Source: a virus. From it: 25,422 nt of DNA. Both the position numbers and the translations under genes were made by a program. The notes under the pieces were generated by a model. It ran no database searches. It saw nothing but the letters and a program-made list of their open reading frames with translations, and was not told the origin of the DNA. The stretch's first letter is position 1, and each line of letters starts with the position of its first letter. This document shows, piece by piece, positions 14,219 through 20,556 of the stretch. The stretch covers positions 1 to 25,422 of the IMG/VR virus record IMGVR_UViG_3300031569_000037. One strand, written 5' to 3'.

Positions 14219-14783
14219 TACGTTCTGGCAATGGACTATATTAATTATACTGGTACTAACAGGCTTCTTAATCAATGTATTTGACAAAAGACCAAGAGAA
14301 AACAGAGTTAACTTCACATACGAGGATATGCCCAGTATGAGACCTTTGCCTATTAAAACAGGTGAGAAAGGCTTTTGGGGTGCTATTTGGATGTGGTTAA
14401 CTGGAACAAGAAAGTGGGAGCTAGCAGAAGACTTCAACTATACGCTTAATGATGATGAGTTTGTAGTTCCTGAAGGTTTTGTTTTTGACGGAGCTTCTGT
14501 CCCTAAGTTTCTTGCAATCTGGCTGTCCCCCGTAGGAGTTCTATTGATGGGAGGTCTTGTGCATGACTATGGGTATAAGTACTCTAGGTTAAAGAAGCGT
14601 AATAGTCATTTTCGTGTAGAAGATGCTCAAGAGCAGAAGTACATGGATCAGTTGTTTAGAGATATATGTATAGAAGTGAATGGCTTTAGGTTGTTAAACT
14701 ACTTAGCCTACTATGCGCTTCGTATCTGTGGCTTTCTTGCTTGGAATAAACATAAGAAAAGCGGTAGTCACGATGAGCTATAG
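14193..14783 (+). CDS. Membrane-anchored DUF1353 protein
   Basis: 196 residues. Residues 10-28 (TFWQWTILIILVLTGFLIN) form one transmembrane helix, followed by a basic KRPRENR. The DUF1353 core is clear: EFVVPEGFVFDGASVPKF then GLVHDYGYKYSRL, the typical GF-x-x-DGAS-x-P and HDYxY motifs. DUF1353 is common in phages and has no proven activity. I chose the ATG at 14193 because an earlier ATG at 14142 would put a non-family leader inside the polymerase gene; the overlap with the polymerase is then 26 bases. The C-terminus has a second weak hydrophobic stretch (LNYLAYYALRICGFLAW). It overlaps iscU by 11 bases. Confidence 0.75.
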   Translation: MEELWALASTFWQWTILIILVLTGFLINVFDKRPRENRVNFTYEDMPSMRPLPIKTGEKGFWGAIWMWLTGTRKWELAEDFNYTLNDDEFVVPEGFVFDGASVPKFLAIWLSPVGVLLMGGLVHDYGYKYSRLKKRNSHFRVEDAQEQKYMDQLFRDICIEVNGFRLLNYLAYYALRICGFLAWNKHKKSGSHDEL

Positions 14784-15144
14784 TAAACAAGTACTCGACC
14801 ATTATCAAAACCCACGTAATGTGGGTAAGATGGAGATTACTGATAAGGTTGGCACAGGTATGGTGGGAGCACCAGCCTGTGGTGACGTTATGAGATTACA
14901 GATAGAAGTGGAGGACGGTATCATTACAGATGCAGTGTTCAAAACCTATGGGTGTGGTAGTGCTATAGCGTCTTCTTCTCTTCTAACAGAGTGGGTTAAA
15001 GGGCGAACTTTAGAGTCTGCTAATAGTATAAAAAATGTAGAGATAGTAGAAGAGTTAGCCCTTCCTCCTGTAAAGATACATTGTAGCGTACTTGCGGAAG
15101 ACGCAATTAAAGCTGCAATCAAAGACTACAGAGGTAAGCACTAA
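14773..15144 (+). CDS. iscU: IscU-type Fe-S cluster scaffold protein
   Basis: 123 residues, close to the 128 of bacterial IscU. All three cluster Cys are kept: C36 in GAPACGD with D38, C61 in YGCGSAIASSS, and C104 in KIHCSVLAEDAIK with H103. The chaperone-recognition motif LPPVK is intact at 97-101, so the host HscA/HscB could act on it. The N-terminal SKQVLDHYQNPRNVG is typical. Start: ATG 14773, overlapping the previous stop; a longer frame from 14713 is not supported. No IscS, IscA or ferredoxin gene lies nearby, so it would work with host partners. Phage carriage implies extra Fe-S demand in infection; the target enzyme is unknown. Confidence 0.93.
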   Translation: MSYSKQVLDHYQNPRNVGKMEITDKVGTGMVGAPACGDVMRLQIEVEDGIITDAVFKTYGCGSAIASSSLLTEWVKGRTLESANSIKNVEIVEELALPPVKIHCSVLAEDAIKAAIKDYRGKH

Positions 15145-15145
15145 G

Positions 15146-15244
15146 ATGAACCTTCATGGCTGGCTTGCACAGCTCGTGAAGTGCCTTATGGGGCTATCTT
15201 TTATATATCTTTTAACGGAAACCGCAGTACTAATGACCAATTAG
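15146..15244 (+). CDS. Small hydrophobic ORF, 32 aa
   Basis: MNLHGWLAQLVKCLMGLSF then IYLLTETAVLM, one possible membrane helix. The ATG is one base after the iscU stop; a GAGG lies 11 bases upstream. Its TAG overlaps the ribosome site of the next gene. It fills a 108-base gap that would otherwise be empty, but such a short ORF could be chance. Confidence 0.35.
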   Translation: MNLHGWLAQLVKCLMGLSFIYLLTETAVLMTN

Positions 15245-15252
15245 GGGGTTCA

Positions 15253-15477
15253 ATGACTTATAGCATAAAGTGGACAAGTAAGACAGGGGAAGACCTATCT
15301 TACTCATATAGTTTAAACAGCAGCGTATACGGAATGGCTCAAGCACTAGACAACAGCGGTTCCACAGATATAAAAATTTACAACAATGGAGTTTTAATTG
15401 ATCATTACATACAGGGATGTACAACACGTAACCTTCCCGGTATATCAGATCCCGTCAAACAACTGGACTTATTCTGA
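15253..15477 (+). CDS. Small protein of unknown function, 74 aa
   Basis: Starts MTYSIKWTSKTGEDLSYSYS. Ser/Tyr-rich beta-prone sequence with a YNNGVLIDHYI segment. AGGGGG four to five bases upstream fixes ATG 15253; an earlier ATG at 15181 lacks a ribosome site and overlaps the small ORF. The last 80 bases overlap the next gene in another frame. No family recognised. Confidence 0.6.
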   Translation: MTYSIKWTSKTGEDLSYSYSLNSSVYGMAQALDNSGSTDIKIYNNGVLIDHYIQGCTTRNLPGISDPVKQLDLF

Positions 15478-15892
15478 TGGGCTACTTTTTGTAGATGATC
15501 TGTTAGTAGACGATACTAATCAGCCAGGAGAAACTCTAGGCTTACGAAGACTGCAGACCCCCTTCAGGGATATAATGCGTCTTAGTCGAGCTCTTATTAA
15601 CCATGTAGGGGTTATAAAACAAACTAACAAAACTTTTATAGATTCAAGAGGCATGCCTTTCATATATGAGAAAACCCAGTTCTGTAAGTTAAAATACTAC
15701 AAGATTCGTAGGGTTGAACATAGAGAGGTAGCTTCTTTATTGTGGGTGCATAAAGTTACTATTCCCTTTACTATTCCACGGCCTCCTTATGAGGGAAGGT
15801 CATGGGCGGGAATACTACATCAAGGAGATGCACCTTGGATGTTGTACGAGTACGCCGAAGAAAAAATAAAGGACACTCGAAGAAAGGTATAG
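15398..15892 (+). CDS. Conserved-looking phage protein of unknown function, 164 aa
   Basis: TTG start with GGAG six bases upstream; there is no in-frame ATG for a long way, and the segment FPVYQIPSNNWTYSDGLLFV near the start reads as real protein, so TTG is the best start. Middle: LGLRRLQTPFRDIMRLSRAL and QFCKLKYYKIRRVEH; end: rich in Trp and Tyr (PWMLYEYAEEKIKDTRRKV). No motif recognised. It precedes phoH by eight bases, whose ribosome site AGGA overlaps its stop, so the two are likely co-translated. Confidence 0.65.
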   Translation: MIITYRDVQHVTFPVYQIPSNNWTYSDGLLFVDDLLVDDTNQPGETLGLRRLQTPFRDIMRLSRALINHVGVIKQTNKTFIDSRGMPFIYEKTQFCKLKYYKIRRVEHREVASLLWVHKVTIPFTIPRPPYEGRSWAGILHQGDAPWMLYEYAEEKIKDTRRKV

Positions 15893-15899
15893 GAATTAT

Positions 15900-16559
15900 A
15901 TGGGTAACAAGCGTAAAACTTTAAACGGCTCAGGTCTTCAGCTAGAAGAGATAGAGCCTTTAACCAAGAATCAATTAATAGCATTTGAGTCCGAGAAGAA
16001 CTTAGTTCTCCACGGGGTCGCAGGTACAGGAAAGACTTTTATCTCCTGTTACTTAGCTTTTGATGATATGATTAAAGGGTATTATAGTAACTTAGTCTTA
16101 ATCCGTAGTGCAGTACCAACAAGGGACATTGGATTCCTTCCTGGTAATGAGAAGGAGAAAGCCTCTGTATATGAAGAACCGTATAAAGAAGTTGCAAACG
16201 AGCTATTTAACCGTGGAGACGCGTACCAAATACTTAAAACTAAGGGTCTAGTACACTTTATGACTACTTCTTACATAAGAGGTATAACTTTAAAGGACTC
16301 TGTTATACTTATAGATGAGTGTCAGAATATGACATTCCATGAGTTAGATTCTATAATCACCCGAGTGGGTAAGTACTGTAGAGTTATTTTCTGTGGAGAC
16401 TTTGAACAGTCTGATCTGAAGAATAATGGATTAAAAGAATTCTTGAAGATACTGGAAACAATGGGCGCTTTTGATATGGTTAACTTCGAAGTGCAGGATA
16501 TTGTGCGAAGTGACTTTGTGAAAGAATACTTAACTGCTAAAAATCGTTTAGGAATGTAG
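15900..16559 (+). CDS. phoH: PhoH-like ATPase
   Basis: 219 residues. P-loop GVAGTGKT at 39-46 (K45) preceded by LTKNQLIAFESEKNLVL, the usual PhoH Q-motif-like lead; RSAVPTRDIGFLPGN near 69-83 is a hallmark of the family; Walker B VILIDECQNM at 135-144; sensor-like CGDFEQSD and a C-terminal DIVRSDFVKEYL arginine block. Very common in marine phages; biochemical role is ATP hydrolysis possibly tied to RNA or DNA, not proven. Host phoH is phosphate-regulated, but no pho box is seen here. AGGA sits five bases before the ATG. Confidence 0.92.
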   Translation: MGNKRKTLNGSGLQLEEIEPLTKNQLIAFESEKNLVLHGVAGTGKTFISCYLAFDDMIKGYYSNLVLIRSAVPTRDIGFLPGNEKEKASVYEEPYKEVANELFNRGDAYQILKTKGLVHFMTTSYIRGITLKDSVILIDECQNMTFHELDSIITRVGKYCRVIFCGDFEQSDLKNNGLKEFLKILETMGAFDMVNFEVQDIVRSDFVKEYLTAKNRLGM

Positions 16560-16562
16560 GTA

Positions 16563-17246
16563 GTGTATTTTATATCCGCCCCTTTTGGGAACTATATAAA
16601 CACAAAGAGTACAACTAGCGTTACAGGCAGTTGGACGCTTGCTCCTCGGCCTGGGCTAGTAAAGCAAATAGTTAAAACACTACGCTATACTAGAACAGGT
16701 TGGAGGAATAAACTAGGTCTACGTAATAAAGGCGTAGACCACGGGTGTAGGAAGCATCGTGGCTATAATATAATGAGTCTTGCAGCAATCGAGAAGGATG
16801 ATTGGCCGCAGCTACACAGTATTGTAGACGAGTATACTAGTGTTGAAATAAACATTAGTTGCCCTAACCTAGGTAAGCAAGTAGACCAGTTGTACCCTGG
16901 CTTTGATCTTTGGACACAAGCAAACCGTAAGTGGTGTATTGCTAAAATATCTCCTACAGCGGACGAGAAACTTGTTGACAAATTAGTAGAATCAGGGTAT
17001 AATAGTATTCATGCAAGCAACACATTAGACTCAGAAAAAGGAGGACTTAGTGGTAAAGTACTTATACCTTACACTATGAAGTTAATATCTTACATAAAGA
17101 AAACACACCCCCATGTGCAAGTTATTGCAGGTGGCGGTGTAACGTGTAAGCAAGATGCTGAAGAGTATCTAAACGTAGGAGCAGACCATATTAGCTTAGG
17201 TAGTGTATGCTTCACACCATGGAAATTAAAAGGTATTTTACAATAA
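16563..17246 (+). CDS. Dihydroorotate-dehydrogenase-like FMN protein
   Basis: 227 residues with the beta/alpha-barrel FMN motifs of PyrD: GLRNKGVDHG at 52-61, VEINISCPNLGK at 94-105, IAKISP at 126-131, ASNTL then GGLSG at 151-164, VIAGGGVTCKQDAEEYL at 187-203 and GADHISLGS at 206-214. These are the orotate and flavin phosphate sites. It is about 80-100 residues shorter than cellular DHODs, with a trimmed N-terminus and little between NISCPN and KISP. It could supply pyrimidines, or be a changed flavoenzyme; dihydrouridine synthase is less likely because the NISCPN and GGLSG motifs are those of PyrD. GTG start four bases after the phoH stop. Its stop overlaps the helicase start (TAATG). Confidence 0.78.
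   Translation: MYFISAPFGNYINTKSTTSVTGSWTLAPRPGLVKQIVKTLRYTRTGWRNKLGLRNKGVDHGCRKHRGYNIMSLAAIEKDDWPQLHSIVDEYTSVEINISCPNLGKQVDQLYPGFDLWTQANRKWCIAKISPTADEKLVDKLVESGYNSIHASNTLDSEKGGLSGKVLIPYTMKLISYIKKTHPHVQVIAGGGVTCKQDAEEYLNVGADHISLGSVCFTPWKLKGILQ
16716..16740 (+). repeat. Perfect 8-bp inverted repeat in the dehydrogenase-like gene
   Basis: GGTCTACG (16716-16723), nine-base loop, CGTAGACC (16733-16740). It lies in the codons for GLRNKGVDHG, a conserved flavin-site segment, so the protein may explain part of it. No U-tract follows. Possible mRNA hairpin. Confidence 0.4.
16975..17003 (+). promoter_or_regulatory. Perfect internal sigma70 consensus inside the dehydrogenase-like gene
   Basis: TTGACA 16975-16980, exactly 17 bp, TATAAT 16998-17003, all 12 bases matching. 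It lacks the AAAATANTTC lead-in and the TTTCAA leader of the other promoters. The expected start near 17010 would give a leader of about 236 nt to the UvsW-like helicase at 17246, which has no other promoter. Confidence 0.6.
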
Positions 17247-18529
17247 TGAAAGCACTAATCAGCAATCGCATTTACCTTGAGGTAACGCAGGAATATAAGG
17301 AGTTTTTAAGTAAAGAGCTTACCTATACTATTCCTTCGTTCAATCCGAAAGACCCTCCCTTTGTCATAAAGAATATGGCAAGGGTACGTGATACGCTGGT
17401 TAGTATACCAATAGGAAGAACGGATCTGATACCCTCTGACTACGAAGTAGTTGATAAGCGTATCAATATACCAGTAGACTTTCCAGAGTTTAAGCTGCCC
17501 CTACGACCAAGCCAACAAGAGGTCTACGACGAACTCGAAGACAACTGTATAATAAACGCTTGGGTCAGTTGGGGAAAGACTTTTACAGGTCTTGCCATTG
17601 CTGGTAAGCTGGGACAGAAAACACTCATCATAGTACACACAGTACCTCTAAGAAACCAGTGGGCAAAGGAAGTACAAAAAGTGTATGGAATTACTCCTGG
17701 TATCATAGGCAGTGGAAAGTTTGAAATTGATGCTCCAATTGTAATTGGGAATACTCAAAGTTTATACAGAAACATTCTGAAAATAAACAAACAGTTCGGC
17801 ACTATCATACTAGATGAGATGCATCACGTATCCTCTCCTACATTTTCCAAAGTGATAGACACAAACTATGCTAGGTATAAGATAGGCTTGTCTGGAACTA
17901 TTGAGAGAAAGGACGGTAAGCATGTTGTATTCAGGGATTACTTTGGAAGTAAGGTTTTTAAGCCACCAAAGGAGAACTACATGGTTCCTTCTATAACTGT
18001 ATACCCTTCGGAGATACGGTTCATGGATGGCCAGAGGACTCCTTGGGCTAACAAAGTAACTCACCTGTGTAACCAGGAAGAGTATAGACACAGTGTATCT
18101 CTCATAGCGGCAGCCTACGCTGCAAAGGGGCATAAGGTTCTGGTAGTATCTGACCGTGTGCATTTTCTAAAAGCATGTGCAGAACTGACAGGAGACAGAG
18201 CAATCTGTGTCACTGGAGATGTAGCACACGAAGATAGAGAGACCCTGATAGATGAGATGCGTAGTGGACGGAAGGACGTACTATACGGAACTCAAGCTAT
18301 ATTCTCAGAAGGTATCTCTGTAGATAACCTGAGCTGTTTGATACTAGCAACTCCTGTTAATAACGAGCCTCTGCTCACTCAGCTAATAGGGCGTATCATA
18401 CGCAAGAAAGAGGGTAAAAAACCTCCTGTAGTAATAGATATACACTTAAAGGGGAATACTGCACGTCGGCAAGCTTCCAATAGGATGGGGTACTATATCA
18501 AAGAGGGATATAAAATAAACCAACTATAA
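17246..18529 (+). CDS. UvsW-like superfamily 2 DNA helicase
   Basis: 427 residues from ATG 17246, which overlaps the previous TAA (TAATG); an earlier ATG at 17207 is not needed. SF2 motifs in order: FKLPLRPSQQEVYDEL (Q-like), motif I NAWVSWGKT at 104-112 with K111 (Trp where Ser/Gly is usual), Ia TLIIVHTVPLRNQW, motif II ILDEMHHV at 188-195, motif III GLSGTIERKDG at 214-224, motif V YGTQAIFSEGISV, motif VI QLIGRIIRKKEGK. The order and the LSGT-ERKDG pair match T4 UvsW, which moves branch points and promotes fork regression. Promoter P7 follows 11 bases after the stop. Joined with gp46/47-like genes downstream it fits recombination-dependent replication. Confidence 0.9.
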   Translation: MKALISNRIYLEVTQEYKEFLSKELTYTIPSFNPKDPPFVIKNMARVRDTLVSIPIGRTDLIPSDYEVVDKRINIPVDFPEFKLPLRPSQQEVYDELEDNCIINAWVSWGKTFTGLAIAGKLGQKTLIIVHTVPLRNQWAKEVQKVYGITPGIIGSGKFEIDAPIVIGNTQSLYRNILKINKQFGTIILDEMHHVSSPTFSKVIDTNYARYKIGLSGTIERKDGKHVVFRDYFGSKVFKPPKENYMVPSITVYPSEIRFMDGQRTPWANKVTHLCNQEEYRHSVSLIAAAYAAKGHKVLVVSDRVHFLKACAELTGDRAICVTGDVAHEDRETLIDEMRSGRKDVLYGTQAIFSEGISVDNLSCLILATPVNNEPLLTQLIGRIIRKKEGKKPPVVIDIHLKGNTARRQASNRMGYYIKEGYKINQL

Positions 18530-18540
18530 AAAAATAGTTC

Positions 18541-18569
18541 TTGACATTAGTAACATTTTAAGGTATAAT
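18541..18569 (+). promoter_or_regulatory. Sigma70-type promoter P7 (perfect consensus)
   Basis: TTGACA 18541-18546, 17 bp, TATAAT 18564-18569, lead-in AAAAATAGTTC. The ATG of the next ORF begins at 18570, directly after the -10 box, so RNA made here, starting near 18576, cannot contain that ATG. The spacer also holds AAGG (18560-18563), a fair ribosome site for it. The promoter probably serves the SSB gene at 18974. Confidence 0.92.
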
Positions 18570-18971
18570 ATGCTCTTATATAATTGGAATAAAGTATTTA
18601 AAACTTGCAAAGCGAATCCACCCGAAATCATCCGAGTGTTCAAAATGTTAGTTGACAAGGAGCTACCTTTAAATAAGTATGACCCTGTGTACAAGTACTC
18701 AAACATAGATTTTTCTGGGCAGAGCTTCTTAGTTCACCCTGACGTTCTACTGTACCAACTGTATAAATATTCTTACCGAGATGTTTGCATATACATCGCT
18801 TTTGCAGCTTTACGCTCATATGGCGAATATCAAGCGTCAGGTAAAATAACCTTGGATCTACTGCACTTGCAACTAGATCCTGAAATCTTTATAAACAATA
18901 ATAGACTACTTTGGTTAGAAGGTGATGATATCCATTTCCTTCACGAAGAAGTCCCAATGGAGAAAAACTAG
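18570..18971 (+). CDS. Unknown protein whose ATG lies on a promoter's -10 box
   Basis: 133 residues from the first ATG (MLLYNWNKVFKTCKANPPEI). Helical and rich in Leu/Tyr, with a KYSYRDVCIYIAFAALRSYG segment and acidic end. No family recognised; the YNW and VFKMLVDKELPLNKYD parts look conserved-type. The ATG is preceded by AAGG six bases away but sits at the expected core of promoter P7, so only RNA coming from upstream could use it. From P7 RNA the next in-frame Met is residue 26 (18645), without a ribosome site. Either the full protein is made only on read-through RNA or a shorter form exists. Confidence 0.6.
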   Translation: MLLYNWNKVFKTCKANPPEIIRVFKMLVDKELPLNKYDPVYKYSNIDFSGQSFLVHPDVLLYQLYKYSYRDVCIYIAFAALRSYGEYQASGKITLDLLHLQLDPEIFINNNRLLWLEGDDIHFLHEEVPMEKN

Positions 18972-18973
18972 AT

Positions 18974-19600
18974 ATGGCTATATCATTTAACAAACAAAAA
19001 GGTTCTGCACAGAAAACTTCCATCAGTACTTTTCAGTACAAAGACGGTGACAACCGCATGCGTATTTGTGGCGATATTCTCGCTCGCTATGTGTACTGGG
19101 TGAAAGGTGAGAACGACAAGAACATTCCTCTGGAGTGTCTGTCTTTTGATCGAGATGCAGAAGCCTTTACAAATCAAGAAAAAGATTGGGTTCGTGAGTA
19201 CTATCCCGACCTCAAGTGTGGCTGGAGCTACGCTACACAGTGTATTGACAACGGCGAAATCAAAGTTGTGAATCTCAAGAAGAAGCTCTGGGAATCAATC
19301 ATCAGTGCCGCTGAAGACCTCGGCGACCCTACTGACCCAGTTACTGGTTGGGATATTATCTTCAAGCGAGTAAAGACTGGCCCTCTGCCCTATAATGTAG
19401 AGTACCAGCTTCAAGCTCTGAAGTGCAAGCCCAAAGCTCTCAGCGATGCTGACATGGCTCTAGTAGCTGAGATCAAGTCTATGGACGAAGTAATGTCTCG
19501 CCCGACTCCTGATGCTCAGAAAGAGTTGTTGGATCGTGTACGACAGGCTAGTACATCCGAAGTTGATGACACTCTTGAAGCAGAATTCAACGTAGGATGA
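18974..19600 (+). CDS. Probable single-stranded DNA-binding protein (gp32-like)
   Basis: 208 residues. Basic N-terminus (MAISFNKQKGSAQKTS), a beta-rich core with MRICGDILARYVYWVKGE, IPLECLSF and KRVKTGPLPYNVEYQLQALK, a helical part and an acidic tail (EVDDTLEAEF) of the kind that SSBs use to bind partners. Core C-x-n pattern (ECLSF, KCGWSYATQC) may bind metal as gp32 does, but I cannot confirm it. It lies between UvsW-like and gp47/gp46-like genes, the expected neighbourhood for SSB. Codon use looks more GC-rich than in flanking genes, consistent with high expression from P7. The next gene overlaps as ATGA. Confidence 0.6.
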   Translation: MAISFNKQKGSAQKTSISTFQYKDGDNRMRICGDILARYVYWVKGENDKNIPLECLSFDRDAEAFTNQEKDWVREYYPDLKCGWSYATQCIDNGEIKVVNLKKKLWESIISAAEDLGDPTDPVTGWDIIFKRVKTGPLPYNVEYQLQALKCKPKALSDADMALVAEIKSMDEVMSRPTPDAQKELLDRVRQASTSEVDDTLEAEFNVG

Positions 19601-20556
19601 TTCTATTCACCGCAGACTGGCACTTGAAACTGGGACAGAAGAATGTCCCAGTTGACTGGGCAAGGAAAAGATATGAGTCTTTCTTTGCTCAAATTCACGA
19701 GATAGAGAACGAGTGTAGTATGCACATAATTGGGGGCGATCTCTTTGATCGTCTTCCAACTATGGAAGAGTTGGAGTTGTACTTCACATTCATAAGGCAA
19801 GTAGGAATACCTACTCTAATTTATGATGGGAACCACGAAGCCACGAAGAAGAACAAAACCTTTTTTAGTCAACTAAAGCAAGTGAGTAGGGATATTAATC
19901 CTTTCATTCACATTGTAGACTTGTCCTATGTGGACAAAGATAGAGGGTTCAATGTTCTACCTTACGCAGACTTACATAGAAATAATAGTATAGAAGCCTT
20001 CAATACTCAGTGGCCTCTGTTTACCCATGTACGTGGAGAGATACCACCGCATGTAAAGCCAGAAGTTGAACTAGAAAGATTTGAAGACTTCCCTGTAGTA
20101 TTTGCAGGAGACTTACACGCTCATAGTAATACGCAGCAAAACATTGTGTACCCAGGAAGTCCCATGACTACTTCGTTTCATAGAAACATAGTAGAGACAG
20201 GGTATTTACTAATAAATGACTTAGACTGGTCTTGGATGTGGGAGAGGTTTGAGCTACCACAACTGTTAAGAAAGACAGTGCAAAACCCAGATGATATGAT
20301 ACCTAGTGACTATCATCACACAATATATGAATTGGAGGGCGACATACAAGACCTTTCAAAAGTTAAGAACTCGGAGTTGTTAGATAAGAAAGTAGTAAAA
20401 CGTAGTACGGAAGCAACGCTTGTTCTCACTAAAGACATGACTGTCGGAGACGAGCTAGCAGAGTACTTAACCTACATTCTAGAACTCCCAGATGAAAAGA
20501 TATCAAGTATTATAGGAACTTATAATGATTACTCTCAAACAGCTACAGTGGAATAA
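19597..20556 (+). CDS. SbcD/Mre11-type nuclease (T4 gp47-like)
   Basis: 319 residues; metallophosphatase subunit of a double-strand-end-processing nuclease. Motifs: TADWHL at 5-10 (D7, H9), IGGDLFDR at 45-52 (D48), YDGNHE at 76-81 (N79, H80), FTHVRGE with H144 and FAGDLHAH at 169-176 (H174, H176). These are the five metal-binding blocks of Mre11. The ATG overlaps the SSB stop (ATGA), so it is coupled; a perfect 10-bp hairpin begins 31 bases into the gene. It forms the working complex with the gp46-like product, whose gene overlaps it by 32 bases. Confidence 0.92.
   Translation: MILFTADWHLKLGQKNVPVDWARKRYESFFAQIHEIENECSMHIIGGDLFDRLPTMEELELYFTFIRQVGIPTLIYDGNHEATKKNKTFFSQLKQVSRDINPFIHIVDLSYVDKDRGFNVLPYADLHRNNSIEAFNTQWPLFTHVRGEIPPHVKPEVELERFEDFPVVFAGDLHAHSNTQQNIVYPGSPMTTSFHRNIVETGYLLINDLDWSWMWERFELPQLLRKTVQNPDDMIPSDYHHTIYELEGDIQDLSKVKNSELLDKKVVKRSTEATLVLTKDMTVGDELAEYLTYILELPDEKISSIIGTYNDYSQTATVE
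19628..19653 (+). repeat. Perfect 10-bp hairpin at the start of the SbcD-like gene
   Basis: AACTGGGACA (19628-19637), loop GAAGAA, TGTCCCAGTT (19644-19653); all ten pairs are Watson-Crick. It begins 31 bases after the start codon, just past the ribosome footprint. No T-tract follows (GACTGGGCAAGG). It could pause ribosomes, protect the 3' end of SSB mRNA or be an RNase III site. Codons encode LKLGQKNVPVDW. Confidence 0.65.

Noticed and set aside
16764-16769. TATAAT inside the dehydrogenase-like gene just after the 16716-16740 inverted repeat
   Set aside because: The bases 17 bp upstream (ACGGGT) do not resemble a -35 box.
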